This document shows positions 25,237 to 34,936 of a stretch of 64,000 nucleotides of DNA, piece by piece; the stretch's first letter is position 1; each line of letters starts with the position of its first letter. Location: assembly GCA_017745595.1 (NCBI GenBank), contig WMBV01000005.1, positions 62,001-126,000 on the forward strand, in the 5' to 3' direction. Source of the stretch: Bordetella petrii. Its GTDB lineage: Bacteria > Pseudomonadota > Gammaproteobacteria > Burkholderiales > Burkholderiaceae_B. The notes beneath the pieces are model-generated. The model had not been told where the DNA came from and did not search any database. It saw nothing but the letters and a program-made list of their open reading frames with translations. Position numbers and translations under genes: made by a program.

Positions 25237-27072
25237 TTACCAGCGGGCGCCGCCGCGCCGCCGGCCCGGTTGGCCTAGCATCCGGGCGAGCTGGTCCGTC
25301 ATGGCGCCGGCCAGTTGGTCGGGGTCGTCGATGGTGACCGCGCGGCCATAGTAGCGAGCCACGTCATGGCCGATGCCGATGGCCACGAGCTCGACCGGCG
25401 ACCGCGTCTGAATCATGTCGATGACGGCACGCAGGTGTTGCTCTAGATAGTCGCGCGGGTTGGCCGACAGCGTCGCATCGTCGGCGGGCGCGCCATCCGA
25501 GACCATCATCAGAATCTTGCGCTGCTCGGGCCGGGCCGCCAGCCGCCCGTACGCCCACAACAGGGCCTCGCCGTCTATGTTCTCTTTCAGCAGTTCCTGG
25601 CACATCATCAGGCCGAGATTGCGCCGGGCGCGCCGCCAGGGCTGCTCGGCGGATTTGTAGACGACGTGGCAGGCCTCGTTCAGGCGGCCCGGGTGGACGG
25701 GCTTGCCTGCCTTCAGCCATTGCTCGCGCGCGCGCCCGCCCTGCCAGGCGCGCGTGGTAAAGCCCAGGATCTCGATGCGCACGCCGCAGCGCTCGAGCGT
25801 GCGGGCAAGAATGTCGGCGCACGCGGCGGCCACCGCAATGGGACGGCCATGCATCGAGCCGGAATTATCGATAAGCAGGGTCACCGCCGTGTCGCGGAAC
25901 GCGCTGTCGCGCTCTTGCTTGAACGAAATCGGCTGCATGGGGTCGACCACCAGGCGCGCCAGGCGGGCGGTGTCGAGCTGCCCTTCTTCCTGGTCGAAAT
26001 CCCAGCCGCGCGTCTGCCGCGCCATCAGGTGGCGCTGCAGGCGGTTGGCCAGCCGCCCCACCGCGCCCCGCGTGGCGGCAAGGCGCCTGTCCAGGGTGGC
26101 GCGCAAGCGGTCCAGCTCTTGCGGGCCGCACCAGTCCTGCGCGTGCAGCACCTGGTCGAACTCGGTGGTATAGGGACGGTAGCCGGTTTCGTGCGCGCCG
26201 GGCTCCCGACAGCTCTCGGGCAGCCTGGCCGCGCGCCGCCTGGCCGCATTCGGCGCGTCCTGGCTGGCCATGTCATCCGCCGTCGCGGCGGTTTCGTCCG
26301 CGCCGCTTCCGTCATCGAAGGCCGGGTCTTCGCCGGCCTGGCGGCCCCCTCGCCCGGCACCGGCCTTGCCGCCCTGCTCCGGGCGTGCACCGCTCGGAGT
26401 GCCCTGCCCCTCCTCTGCGCCCTGGCCGCTCCACGGTGCGTCGGGCCCGCTGGCGGCGCGGTCCAGCAGCCGGCGGACAATGCGGGCATACGCATCCTGA
26501 TCGTGGATGCGCGGCAGCAGCGTATCCAGGTCCGCGCCCCAATGGGCCTCTATCCAGTCGCGCCACTGCGCAAGCGCGCGCTCGCCCGCGGCCGGCGCGG
26601 GCAGCCCGGTAAGCCTGGCGCGGACCATCAGGGCCGCGGCTTCGGCGAGCGGGGCCGCGGCATCGGCCCCTATCCGCGCGCGAGCAAGACGGGCGCGGCC
26701 GAGCTGGTCTTCCAGCATGGCGGCCAGGTTGCCGGCCATGCCCCGCATGGCGCGGGTGCCGATGGCTTCGACGCGCGCCTGCTCCACGGCATCGTAGACA
26801 GCGCGCGCCGGCGCGTGCGTCGGGGCAAGCCGGCGATGCAGGCCGGGGTCGTGCAGGGCGCGCCGCAGCGCCAGGGAATCGCTCAGCCCCCTGATGACGG
26901 GCAAGGCCCGTGCGGACGGTTGCGCCGGCGGCTCGGGCAGGCGCAGCCGGTTGCCCGCCAGCATCGGGTCGCCCCGGCCGAACACCACCTCGAGTTCATG
27001 GTCGCCGGCAATCGCCCGGGTACAAGCGGCCACGGCGCGCTTGAACGGGTCGGGCACGGCTTCCCGCGGCAT
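25237..27072 (-). CDS. cobT: CobT-like cobaltochelatase subunit (VWA domain)
   Basis: Protein of 611 aa. The N-terminal CobT domain has [22 protein letters not shown] long low-complexity Gly/Glu/Ala region lies near 225-290. A C-terminal von Willebrand A domain carries a complete MIDAS motif ([11 protein letters not shown]) and later SDGAPADD. The full length and the conserved middle ([26 protein letters not shown]) match the aerobic cobaltochelatase subunit CobT. CobT works with the AAA+ protein CobS and the catalytic CobN, but no cobN or other cobalamin gene is in this window. The gene is 3 bases after cobS, within a ureE-ureG-cobS-cobT run. Confidence 0.9.
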   Translation of the reverse strand: MPREAVPDPFKRAVAACTRAIAGDHELEVVFGRGDPMLAGNRLRLPEPPAQPSARALPVIRGLSDSLALRRALHDPGLHRRLAPTHAPARAVYDAVEQARVEAIGTRAMRGMAGNLAAMLEDQLGRARLARARIGADAAAPLAEAAALMVRARLTGLPAPAAGERALAQWRDWIEAHWGADLDTLLPRIHDQDAYARIVRRLLDRAASGPDAPWSGQGAEEGQGTPSGARPEQGGKAGAGRGGRQAGEDPAFDDGSGADETAATADDMASQDAPNAARRRAARLPESCREPGAHETGYRPYTTEFDQVLHAQDWCGPQELDRLRATLDRRLAATRGAVGRLANRLQRHLMARQTRGWDFDQEEGQLDTARLARLVVDPMQPISFKQERDSAFRDTAVTLLIDNSGSMHGRPIAVAAACADILARTLERCGVRIEILGFTTRAWQGGRAREQWLKAGKPVHPGRLNEACHVVYKSAEQPWRRARRNLGLMMCQELLKENIDGEALLWAYGRLAARPEQRKILMMVSDGAPADDATLSANPRDYLEQHLRAVIDMIQTRSPVELVAIGIGHDVARYYGRAVTIDDPDQLAGAMTDQLARMLGQPGRRRGGARW

Positions 27073-27075
27073 TTT

Positions 27076-28062
27076 TCAGCTCAGCGCCACATTGGCGGCC
27101 GATTCGGGCAGCTCGTCGCCGAAGGCGCGCTGGTAGAACTCGGCCACCGCGCCACGCTCCAGCTCGTCGCACTTATTCAGGAACGTGACCTGAAAGGCAA
27201 AGCCGATATCGCCGAAAATCTGCGCGTTCTCGGCCCACATGATGACGGTGCGCGGGCTCATCACGGTGGCGATGTCCCCATTCTTGAAGGCGACGCGGGT
27301 CATGTCGGCCACGCGCACCATGCGCCCCACGGTCTCGCGCCCCGGGTCGTTCCGGTAGTGCGCGGCCTTCGCCAGGACGACGGCGACCTCGGCGTCGTGC
27401 GGCAGGTAGTTCAGCGTGGCGACGACGGACCAGCGGTCCATCTGCGCCTGGTTGATCTGCTGCGTGCCGTGATACAGCCCGGTGGTGTCGCCCAGCCCCA
27501 CCGTGTTGGCGGTGGCGAACAGGCGGAAAGCCGGGTGCGGCACGACGACGCGCCGCTGGTCGAGCAGCGCCAGCCGGCTCGATGATTCCAGCACGCGCTG
27601 GATGACGAACATCACGTCGGGCCGGCCCGCATCGTATTCATCGAAGACCAGCGCGATATTGTTCTGGTAGGCCCAGGGCAGGATGCCGTCGCGGAATTCG
27701 GTTACCTGCTTGCCCTCTTTGATTACGATGGCGTCTTTGCCGATGAGGTCGATGCGGCTGACGTGGCTGTCGAGGTTGATGCGCACACAGGGCCACTTGA
27801 GCCTGGCCGCCACTTGTTCGATGTGTGTCGATTTGCCCGTGCCGTGATAGCCCGAGACCATGACCCGGCGCTTATGGGCGAAGCCCGCCAGAATGGCCAG
27901 CGTCGTATACCTGTCGAAGACATAATCGGGATCGACGTCGGGCACATGCTCCGTTGCCACGGAATACGCCGGCACCACCATGCCGGTATCCAAGCCGAAG
28001 GCCCGCGCCGCGCATAGTGTCGTGTCGGGCAGATTGGCGGTGTCGCGATCGGCCGGGTTCAT
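27076..28062 (-). CDS. cobS: CobS-like AAA+ cobaltochelatase subunit
   Basis: Protein of 328 aa. Walker A is GYHGTGKS, Walker B is ALVFDEYD, and sensor/arginine-finger regions follow ([30 protein letters not shown]). The pre-sensor insert and [21 protein letters not shown] are characteristic of CobS and not of generic MoxR proteins. Its start codon overlaps the ureG stop as TGATG at 28060-28064. Coupling to a nickel chaperone rather than to cobN is unusual and suggests a role in metal loading of urease. A separate cobalamin role with a distant CobN cannot be excluded. Confidence 0.9.
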   Translation of the reverse strand: MNPADRDTANLPDTTLCAARAFGLDTGMVVPAYSVATEHVPDVDPDYVFDRYTTLAILAGFAHKRRVMVSGYHGTGKSTHIEQVAARLKWPCVRINLDSHVSRIDLIGKDAIVIKEGKQVTEFRDGILPWAYQNNIALVFDEYDAGRPDVMFVIQRVLESSSRLALLDQRRVVVPHPAFRLFATANTVGLGDTTGLYHGTQQINQAQMDRWSVVATLNYLPHDAEVAVVLAKAAHYRNDPGRETVGRMVRVADMTRVAFKNGDIATVMSPRTVIMWAENAQIFGDIGFAFQVTFLNKCDELERGAVAEFYQRAFGDELPESAANVALS

Positions 28063-28679
28063 CAGGCGTCGAGGCCGCCGTTTTCCACGATGAAGTCGAC
28101 GACCCTGTCCAGGCCCTTGCCGCGCGACAGGTCGGTAAAACCGAACGGCCGCGTCCCGCGCATTGTCGTGGCGTCCCGCTGCATGACATCGAGATCCACG
28201 TCGACATACGGCGCGAGATCGCTCTTGTTGATAACGAGGAAATCCGACTTGGTGATGCCCGGGCCGCCCTTGCGGGGAATCTCTTCACCCTGACATACGG
28301 AAATGACGTAGAGCGTGAGGTCGGCCAGGTCGGGCGAAAACGTGGCCGCCAGGTTGTCGCCGCCCGACTCGACAAACACGATGTCCAGGTCGGGGAACTT
28401 GCGGTTCATTTCGGCGATGGCCTGCAGGTTGATCGATGCGTCTTCGCGGATCGCGGTGTGCGGGCAGCCGCCGGTCTCGACGGCCATGATGCGGTCTTCG
28501 GCTAGCGCCTGGCGACGCGCCAGGATCATCGCGTCTTCTTTCGTGTAGATGTCGTTGGTGATTACCGCGACCGAATAGCGGTCGCGCAATGCCTTGCACA
28601 GCTTTTCCGTCAAGGTCGTCTTGCCCGACCCGACCGGCCCGCCTATGCCGATACGCAACGGCCCGTTCTTGGACATCAT
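28062..28679 (-). CDS. ureG: Urease accessory GTPase UreG
   Basis: Protein of 205 aa of standard UreG length. The P-loop [11 protein letters not shown] is at residues 13-23. The metal-binding CPH motif occurs in [16 protein letters not shown], and the SIMIBI-class residues FVESGGDNL and [10 protein letters not shown] are present. UreG hydrolyses GTP to drive nickel insertion with UreD, UreE and UreF. The second Met (28676) is an equal start candidate. It lies 21 bases after ureE and overlaps cobS. Confidence 0.96.
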   Translation of the reverse strand: MMSKNGPLRIGIGGPVGSGKTTLTEKLCKALRDRYSVAVITNDIYTKEDAMILARRQALAEDRIMAVETGGCPHTAIREDASINLQAIAEMNRKFPDLDIVFVESGGDNLAATFSPDLADLTLYVISVCQGEEIPRKGGPGITKSDFLVINKSDLAPYVDVDLDVMQRDATTMRGTRPFGFTDLSRGKGLDRVVDFIVENGGLDA

Positions 28680-28700
28680 GGTCTTCTCCGCTTGACGATG

Positions 28701-29186
28701 TTAATGACTATGCCCGTGCGTATGCGCATGGCCGCCCTGGTGTTCCCCCGAACTATAGGCGCCGCGCACCGGATTGAACGGCGCGGTGATCTCGGTGACG
28801 GCCGCGCCCAGGCCTTCCAGCATGGCCTTGATGACGTGGTCGCGCAGGATCAGGATCCGGTCGGCGGAAATGGCGGCCGCGAGGTGGCGGTTGCCGATGT
28901 GCCAGGCCAGCTCGACCAGGTGCACGGGGTCTTTGGCCGTGATGGCATACAGCGCTTCTTCGGCCGCCTCGATATCGACGACGGTGCCGTCTTCGAGCAA
29001 CAACCGGCTGCCGGACGCGAGTACGACCGGCTCGGGCAGGTCCAGCAGGATCTTGTCGCCGCTGGCCAGCGTCAGCGCGCGACGGCGCAGATGGCGTTCG
29101 TCGTGCGCCAGCACAATGGTACCCAGCGATACCGCCGGCGCCTGGCCTTCGGTCGAACGATGTTGTACGGCAATTGCCCTTAGCAT
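28701..29186 (-). CDS. ureE: Urease nickel metallochaperone UreE
   Basis: Protein of 161 aa with the UreE N-terminal domain (residues 1-75) and the C-terminal nickel-binding domain ([29 protein letters not shown]). A His-rich tail ends [11 protein letters not shown]. The tail binds extra nickel, as in Klebsiella UreE. It is the first gene of the leftward urease arm, divergent from ureD across about 150 bases. Confidence 0.95.
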   Translation of the reverse strand: MLRAIAVQHRSTEGQAPAVSLGTIVLAHDERHLRRRALTLASGDKILLDLPEPVVLASGSRLLLEDGTVVDIEAAEEALYAITAKDPVHLVELAWHIGNRHLAAAISADRILILRDHVIKAMLEGLGAAVTEITAPFNPVRGAYSSGEHQGGHAHTHGHSH

Positions 29187-29252
29187 TTTTCGCTCCGGTT
29201 ATGCATGATAAGTGTTTAATGGACTTGTATGCCAGGGCGCCTCGAACTAATC

Positions 29253-29264
29253 TAATCCGGATTA
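29253..29264. promoter_or_regulatory. Perfect 12-base palindrome in the ureE/ureD divergent promoter region
   Basis: TAATCCGGATTA is a perfect palindrome in the AT-rich 150-base gap between ureE (start 29186) and ureD (start 29336), 72 bases before ureD. It could bind a dimeric regulator controlling both urease arms. No regulator gene such as the LysR-type bbuR of Bordetella stands next to it. Confidence 0.35.
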
Positions 29265-29335
29265 ATACAGCGCTTGCAGATCATGCCAATGGCCTGGAAC
29301 GGCCCTTGGCCTGCCAGGTACCAGGGAGACCTTTG

Positions 29336-30163
29336 GTGACAGCGAACAGTTGGCGTGGAAAGCTGGAGTTGTGGTTCGAGCATCATCAAGGCAAAACTAG
29401 ACTCATGCGGCGGCGGCATACAGGCCCGCTTGCCATTCAACGGCCGTTTTATCCCGAAGCCGACGGGTCGGCCCACGTGTATTTACTGCACCCGCCCGGC
29501 GGCATAGCCGGTGGCGACCAACTGGCCATCGAATGCCATTTGGGCTTGCAAGCCCGCGCCCTGCTGACCACGCCCGGCGCGACGAAATTCTATCGTAGCG
29601 AGGAAAATCCCAGCGAGCAACAAGTCCGCATCGATGTGGCGGCGGGCGCGATCTGCGAATACCTGCCCCAGGAAACCATAGTGTTCGCCGGCGCGGACGC
29701 GTCCATGAAAACAAAAGTATCGCTGGCGGCGGATTCGATCTATATTGGTTGGGATTTTGTCAGTTTAGGCCGCCCCGCGTCGGGCGAGCGTTTCGGGACG
29801 GGCCGTTTCCGCCAGTGCGTGGAAATCGTCCGGGAAGATGTCCCAGTCTGGTTCGAACGTCTTAATCTTTCAGGTGCTGAAATGATTACAGACCAACCGT
29901 TTGTGCTCGCCGGCCAGCCCATCATGGGAACCATGGTCTACGCGGGGCCTGTTATCGAAAATGCCACTGAGCGGCTACGCGCTGCGCTCGGCGACGCCGC
30001 GCGCCACGTTTTCAGCGTCAGCCAGCTCGATCGCGTCATCGTCTGTCGTTATCTGGGCAATCGCATGTCGCAAGGCAAGTCCCTGTTCCGCTGCGCCTGG
30101 GACACCCTGCGCGAGTCTGGAATCGGTAAGCGTGGAACGGCTCCACGCATTTGGGCAACCTGA
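29336..30163 (+). CDS. ureD: Urease accessory protein UreD (UreH)
   Basis: Protein of 275 aa from the GTG at 29336, which has GGGAG 9 bases upstream. A longer open frame from 29174 overlaps the divergent ureE and has no family similarity, so it is not used. UreD features are clear: [40 protein letters not shown] and [12 protein letters not shown]. UreD is the scaffold that joins apo-urease to UreF and UreG. It starts the rightward operon ureD-A-B-C. Confidence 0.93.
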   Translation: MTANSWRGKLELWFEHHQGKTRLMRRRHTGPLAIQRPFYPEADGSAHVYLLHPPGGIAGGDQLAIECHLGLQARALLTTPGATKFYRSEENPSEQQVRIDVAAGAICEYLPQETIVFAGADASMKTKVSLAADSIYIGWDFVSLGRPASGERFGTGRFRQCVEIVREDVPVWFERLNLSGAEMITDQPFVLAGQPIMGTMVYAGPVIENATERLRAALGDAARHVFSVSQLDRVIVCRYLGNRMSQGKSLFRCAWDTLRESGIGKRGTAPRIWAT

Positions 30164-30185
30164 ATCAACCAATGAGAGCTTACCC

Positions 30186-30488
30186 ATGGACCTATTGCCA
30201 CGCGAAAAAGACAAACTCATGCTCTTCACGGCCGCGCGGGTGGCGGAGCGCCGCAAGGCGCGCGGCCTGAAGCTGAATTATCCGGAAGCTGTCGCCCTGA
30301 TTTCGGACGCCGTCGTCGAAGGCGCCCGTGACGGCAAGACGGTCGCCGAGCTGATGTCTTTCGGCGCCACGATCCTGACCCGCGATGACGTCATGGAGGG
30401 CGTGCCCGAAATGATCCACGACATCCAGGTCGAGGCGACGTTTCCCGACGGCACTAAGCTCATTACCGTTCACAACCCCATCCCGTGA
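30186..30488 (+). CDS. ureA: Urease gamma subunit UreA
   Basis: Protein of 100 aa, the exact size of bacterial gamma subunits. It begins [39 protein letters not shown] and ends [12 protein letters not shown], as in the family. The ATG at 30186 fits the family N-terminus. It follows ureD by 22 bases and precedes ureB by 12. Confidence 0.97.
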   Translation: MDLLPREKDKLMLFTAARVAERRKARGLKLNYPEAVALISDAVVEGARDGKTVAELMSFGATILTRDDVMEGVPEMIHDIQVEATFPDGTKLITVHNPIP

Positions 30489-30500
30489 AGAGGCCGCGCC

Positions 30501-30806
30501 ATGATCCCAGGAGAATACTTTATCGAGGATGGCTCAATCGAGCTCAATAAAGGGCGGGAAACCCGCGACATCGAGGTAAAGAATTCGGGCGACAGGCCCA
30601 TCCAGGTCGGGTCGCACTACCACTTCTATGAAACGAATACGGCGCTGATTTTCGACCGGGAGCAGACCAGGGGTTTCCGCCTGAATATTCCGGCCGGCAC
30701 GGCCGTGCGTTTCGAGCCCGGCCAAGATCGCACGGTACAGCTCGTGGCGCTGGACGGCGCGCGCGAGGTTTACGGATTCAACGCCAAGGTCATGGGCAAA
30801 CTGTAA
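30501..30806 (+). CDS. ureB: Urease beta subunit UreB
   Basis: Protein of 101 aa starting [20 protein letters not shown]. It contains [13 protein letters not shown] and the C-terminal [14 protein letters not shown], all typical of the beta subunit that packs against UreC. It is separate from the gamma subunit, as in most bacteria, and lies 10 bases before ureC. Confidence 0.97.
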   Translation: MIPGEYFIEDGSIELNKGRETRDIEVKNSGDRPIQVGSHYHFYETNTALIFDREQTRGFRLNIPAGTAVRFEPGQDRTVQLVALDGAREVYGFNAKVMGKL

Positions 30807-30816
30807 GGGGAAACGC

Positions 30817-32520
30817 ATGGGAACCATTACGCGCGAGAATTACGCGAGCCTGTATGGCCCGACCCAAGGCGACCGGTTGCGGCTGGCCGACACCGAACTG
30901 ATTATCGAGATCGAAAAAGACCACACCATCTACGGCGAGGAAGTCACTTTTGGCGGCGGGAAAGTGATACGCGACGGAATGGGGCAAAGCCAGCGGCTGG
31001 CCAGCGAAGTGGCGGACGTGGTCATTACCAACGTCATCGTGCTGGACCACTGGGGCATCGTCAAGGCCGACGTCGGCATCAAGAACGGCCGCATTTCGGG
31101 CATAGGCAAGGCCGGCAACCCGGATATCCAGCCGGGCGTGGACATCATTATCGGACCGGGAACGGACGTGATCGCGGGCGAAGGCGAAATTCTGACGGCG
31201 GGCGCCATCGATACCCACATCCACTTTATTGCGCCGCAGCAGGCCGACGAGGCGCTGGCCAGCGGCACCACCACGCTGGTGGGCGGCGGAACCGGCCCGT
31301 CGGTGGGCACGCTGGCGACGACCGTCACGCCCGGTCCCTGGGCCATTCACCGCATGCTCGAGGCCGCCGATGTGCTGCCCGTCAATATCGGCCTGCTGGG
31401 CAAAGGCAACACCAGCCAGCCGGAGCCATTGCGCGAACAGATCCGCGCGGGCGTCATCGGGCTGAAGCTGCACGAAGACTGGGGCACCACGCCAGCCACC
31501 ATCGACAACTGCCTGGCCGTGGCCGACGAAGAAGACATCCAGGTCGCCATTCACACCGACACGCTGAATGAAAGCGGCTTCGTGAAGGACAGCTTCGCCG
31601 CCATGAAGGGGCGCACGATACACAGCTTTCACACGGAAGGCGCCGGCGGCGGGCATGCGCCCGATATCATCACGGCCGCGGGAGAGGAAAACATCCTGCC
31701 CTCTTCCACCAACCCGACGCGCCCTTACACTATCAACACGGTGGACGAGCATCTGGACATGCTGATGGTGTGCCACCATCTCAGTCCGCAGATCCCCGAA
31801 GATGTCGCCTTTGCCGAATCCCGCATCCGGCGCGATACGATCGCGGCCGAAGACATCCTGCACGACCTGGGCGTTTTTTCGATGATGTCGTCGGACTCGC
31901 AGGCCATGGGCCGCATTGGCGAAACCACGCTGCGCTGCTGGCAGACGGCCCACAAAATGAAGGTGCAGCGGGGGCCGCTGCCCGAAGACAGCGACCGCAA
32001 CGACAACTTCCGGGTCAAGCGCTATGTCGCCAAGTACACGATCAACCCGGCGCTCACCCATGGCCTGGCGCACGAGATCGGCTCGGTCGAGGTCGGCAAG
32101 CGGGCCGACCTGGCCCTGTGGAAACCGGCCTTTTTCGGCGTGAAGCCCAAACTGGTCATGATCGGGGGAATGATCGCCATCGCGCCGATGGGCGACCCGA
32201 ACGCCTCGATTTCCACCCCGCAGCCGGTGCACTACCGCCCCATGTACGGCGGAATGGGGCGCGCCCGCAGTTCGACCGGGGTCACCTTTGTGTCCAAGGC
32301 TGCGCTGGCCGACGGTATCGGCGACAAACTGAAGCTCAACAAGAACCTGGTCGCGGTCAAGGGCATCCGGAAGCTGCGCAAGAAAGACATGATCCACAAC
32401 GGCCTGACTCCCAAACTCGAGGTCGACCCGCAAACGTATCAAGTCCGTGTAGACGGAAAACTGATCACCTGCGAGCCGGCCGAGGTATTGCCGATGGCCC
32501 AGCGGTATTTCCTGTTCTAG
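30817..32520 (+). CDS. ureC: Urease alpha (catalytic) subunit UreC
   Basis: Protein of 567 aa. The active-site residues keep the Klebsiella numbering: His134 and His136 (HIHFIAPQ), carbamylated Lys217 (GLKLHEDWG), then the [22 protein letters not shown] and MVCHHL flap segments and the late DSQAMGR aspartate. Urease hydrolyses urea to ammonia and carbamate in the cytoplasm using two nickel ions. All catalytic parts look intact, so the enzyme should be active if nickel insertion works. Confidence 0.97.
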   Translation: MGTITRENYASLYGPTQGDRLRLADTELIIEIEKDHTIYGEEVTFGGGKVIRDGMGQSQRLASEVADVVITNVIVLDHWGIVKADVGIKNGRISGIGKAGNPDIQPGVDIIIGPGTDVIAGEGEILTAGAIDTHIHFIAPQQADEALASGTTTLVGGGTGPSVGTLATTVTPGPWAIHRMLEAADVLPVNIGLLGKGNTSQPEPLREQIRAGVIGLKLHEDWGTTPATIDNCLAVADEEDIQVAIHTDTLNESGFVKDSFAAMKGRTIHSFHTEGAGGGHAPDIITAAGEENILPSSTNPTRPYTINTVDEHLDMLMVCHHLSPQIPEDVAFAESRIRRDTIAAEDILHDLGVFSMMSSDSQAMGRIGETTLRCWQTAHKMKVQRGPLPEDSDRNDNFRVKRYVAKYTINPALTHGLAHEIGSVEVGKRADLALWKPAFFGVKPKLVMIGGMIAIAPMGDPNASISTPQPVHYRPMYGGMGRARSSTGVTFVSKAALADGIGDKLKLNKNLVAVKGIRKLRKKDMIHNGLTPKLEVDPQTYQVRVDGKLITCEPAEVLPMAQRYFLF

Positions 32521-32567
32521 AGGCCGAATCGAAACGCAACGCAGAAGAAGTCGAAGGAGGCACTGCC

Positions 32568-33596
32568 ATGGCACTGAATCACTTCCGGGACTCATCCTCC
32601 CTCGGCTTCATCGACTGGACCCTGCGGGGTATCGGGCAGGTTGTATTCCAGAACAACCCCTGGTCCGGCCTGGTCATCTTGCTGGGTATCCTGTTCAATT
32701 CATGGATTTATGCGATGACCTGCGTGGTGGGGGTCATTGCCAGCACGTTAACCGCCATTTTGCTCAAGGCCGATCGCGGGCTGATACGCCATGGATTGTT
32801 CGGCTTCAATGGCGCGCTGGTCGCGCTTGCGCTCGTCGCGTTCTCCAGCGAGAACTTCCAGACCGGCGCGGTGCCCTCTTTGGCAATGCTGGTCTATCTT
32901 ATTTGCGGGGCTGCGCTCAGCACGATGTTGTTCGCCAGTATCGCCGCCCTATTGGGCCCGCATAAAGTCGCGCCCCTGACCATGCCTTTCGTGTTGGTAG
33001 GATGGCTGTTTCTCTTTGCCATCCTGAAGTTCGACGCGATTCATGCCGGCCCCATGATCAAACCCGTGTCGCCGGATCAATTCTCGTACGTCCAGCCCTA
33101 CGTACTGCCGACCTGGTACATGGGTATCGGCGCATCGGTAGGACAGATATTTTTCCAGGACAACTGGATTACCGGCTATATCATTCTGGCCGGCATTGCC
33201 ATCCACTCTCGCATCGGGGCGGGTATGTGCCTGCTAGGCGCCGTCGTCGGCGCGGTCGTGGCCGCCATTTTCGGCGGCCCGGAAGGTGCGATCCGGGATG
33301 GGCTGTTCGGCTACAACGCCGCGCTGACGGCAATGGCCCTGGGCGGATTTTTCCTGGTGTTCAGCTGGAGCAGCTTTTTCTACGCCGTTTTCGGCGCGGT
33401 GGTGGCAACCTGGCTGTGGGCGTCGATCGCCATATTCCTCAAGCCGATCGGCATGCCTGTACTGACCTCGACCTTCGTGATCGTTACCTGGTTCATGCTG
33501 ATCGGCCAATATGCGTTCAAGGCGCTCGTGCCGGTGCCGCCGGCCGAGGCCACCTCGCCCGAAGACAACCTGCGGCGCCACGCCGGACACACCTAG
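32568..33596 (+). CDS. Urea transporter (UT/Yut family)
   Basis: Protein of 342 aa with about ten transmembrane helices in two homologous halves, each with the family sequence (GLIRHGLFGFNGALVALAL; GAIRDGLFGYNAALTAMALGG) and the LPTWYMGIGASVGQIFFQDNWITG segment. These mark the urea channel/transporter family. AAGGAGG lies before the ATG. It follows ureC by 47 bases, so urea uptake and hydrolysis are probably co-expressed. Confidence 0.94.
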   Translation: MALNHFRDSSSLGFIDWTLRGIGQVVFQNNPWSGLVILLGILFNSWIYAMTCVVGVIASTLTAILLKADRGLIRHGLFGFNGALVALALVAFSSENFQTGAVPSLAMLVYLICGAALSTMLFASIAALLGPHKVAPLTMPFVLVGWLFLFAILKFDAIHAGPMIKPVSPDQFSYVQPYVLPTWYMGIGASVGQIFFQDNWITGYIILAGIAIHSRIGAGMCLLGAVVGAVVAAIFGGPEGAIRDGLFGYNAALTAMALGGFFLVFSWSSFFYAVFGAVVATWLWASIAIFLKPIGMPVLTSTFVIVTWFMLIGQYAFKALVPVPPAEATSPEDNLRRHAGHT

Positions 33597-33609
33597 GCGG
33601 CAGGCACGG

Positions 33610-34293
33610 TCAAGACCGGAACAGGCGGCTGTACTGGGTTTCGTGCCAGGCGCTCATCATCGCCAGCGCGGGAGCGACATTGCCGATATCGTCATCGGCC
33701 ACCGCCATGGCCTTGCCGGCCGCTCGTTCGATAACGGGCATCGACGCGATCAGGATACGCTGGCTGGCCGTATGCCCCAAGGGCACGAGCCGCGTGGCGG
33801 CGGCCACCTGCCCTTCGACGACACTCCACATCAGCCCGCGCAGCGCGGTCGGCGGCAAGATATTCCAATGGCTGCAGGCCATGGCGAAACTGGCTGGGTA
33901 ACTAAGGCGAGTGCCGGCATGGGCTTGCGCGCGCGCCACGCCCAGGTCCGCCAGCAGGCGCAGCAGGGATTCGCTCATGCGCCGGTCTTCGAGTTCCAGT
34001 TCTTTGCTTTCCCGGCCCGCCGCGAGCCAGGCATTGGCTTTCAGAAAGCCGGCTTCGTCGTTCTGTTCCAGGGCGTGCATCATGCGCCAGAACAGCGCGC
34101 CGTCCAGCGTGGCATAGCTGTGTTCCAGGACGCCCAGAATCCAGCCCGTTGCGGTCGGTTCATCGTGCACGATCTGCGCATGAACGGCCGATTCCAGCCC
34201 CCTGGAATACGAAAAGCCGCCGACCGGCTGGCTCGGGCTGATAAGGCGCAGCAGGTGCAGCGGCAGCTCTGCGGAAAAATCGCGGCAATTCAC
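33610..34293 (-). CDS. ureF: Urease accessory protein UreF
   Basis: Protein of 227 aa. The helical UreF fold is recognised from LLRLISPSQPVGGFSYSRGLE, SKELELEDRRMSESLLRLL and ARAQAHAGTRLSYPASFAMAC. RLVPLGHTASQRIL and the C-terminal SAWHETQYSRLFRS follow. UreF gates nickel delivery as part of the UreD-UreF-UreG complex. It is convergent with the urea transporter gene, only 13 bases away, so it needs its own promoter to the right. Confidence 0.95.
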   Translation of the reverse strand: MNCRDFSAELPLHLLRLISPSQPVGGFSYSRGLESAVHAQIVHDEPTATGWILGVLEHSYATLDGALFWRMMHALEQNDEAGFLKANAWLAAGRESKELELEDRRMSESLLRLLADLGVARAQAHAGTRLSYPASFAMACSHWNILPPTALRGLMWSVVEGQVAAATRLVPLGHTASQRILIASMPVIERAAGKAMAVADDDIGNVAPALAMMSAWHETQYSRLFRS

Positions 34294-34309
34294 GCGGATT
34301 CCCGGAGAG

Positions 34310-34903
34310 TCACCCCGCCATCATCAGCAACCCGCCCAGCGCGGTGGCGCCGCCGGCAATGCGCATCGACCAGCGCCCCGCCGGGCCCGTCATCAGGCGC
34401 CCCGTGCCCACGCCGAGGCCGATGCCCAGCGCATGAAGCAGGATCGTGGCCAGCACGAAGCCCGCGCCATACGTAAGCAATGCCGCGCTACCGATTTCGC
34501 CGCCATGGGCGTGGCCATGGAAGAAAGCGAAAAAGCCCGCGATCAGGGCGCCGAGCAGCGGCGAGACCGGCAGCGCGAATGCGATGGCCAGGCCCAGCAC
34601 GACCACCGAGGCCAGAATGACGGGTTCCACGAATGGCAGCGGCATGCCGGCGAGCGCCGCCACGAACCCCAGCACCATGACGCTCACGAAAGCCGCCGGC
34701 ACCGCGATGAGGGCACGCCCGCCGAGCATGGCGGCCCAGACGCCGATGGCGACCATCGCCAGGATATGGTCCAGGCCCATAAGGGGATGGGCGAAGCCCG
34801 CCGCGAACGAGCTGTGCTCGTGTGCCACCGGACTGACGTGCGCAAACGCAGGGTTCGCCATGAAGACGAAAGCTGCTGCGAAAAGGCTTGCGTGCTTCTT
34901 CAT
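34310..34903 (-). CDS. ureJ: HupE/UreJ-family nickel permease
   Basis: Protein of 197 aa with an N-terminal signal (to about FAH, residue 22) and six hydrophobic segments. The family histidine motif HPLMGLDHILAMVAIGVWAA is near residue 38, followed by FFAFFHGHAHGGEI. HupE/UreJ proteins bring nickel into the cytoplasm for urease or hydrogenase. It lies 16 bases upstream of ureF on the same strand, matching a urease role. Confidence 0.93.
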   Translation of the reverse strand: MKKHASLFAAAFVFMANPAFAHVSPVAHEHSSFAAGFAHPLMGLDHILAMVAIGVWAAMLGGRALIAVPAAFVSVMVLGFVAALAGMPLPFVEPVILASVVVLGLAIAFALPVSPLLGALIAGFFAFFHGHAHGGEIGSAALLTYGAGFVLATILLHALGIGLGVGTGRLMTGPAGRWSMRIAGGATALGGLLMMAG

Positions 34904-34936
34904 CGCCGTATCTCCTAGTTCAGCGCGTGGTTCGAA

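Noticed and set aside
25237-28062. CobS/CobT as evidence for a cobalamin biosynthesis cluster
   Set aside because: No cobN and no other cob or cbi gene is in the window; the neighbours are urease genes.
29174-29335. An N-terminal extension of UreD starting at 29174
   Set aside because: It would overlap the start of the divergent ureE, has no similarity to UreD, and a GTG with a good ribosome site lies at 29336.
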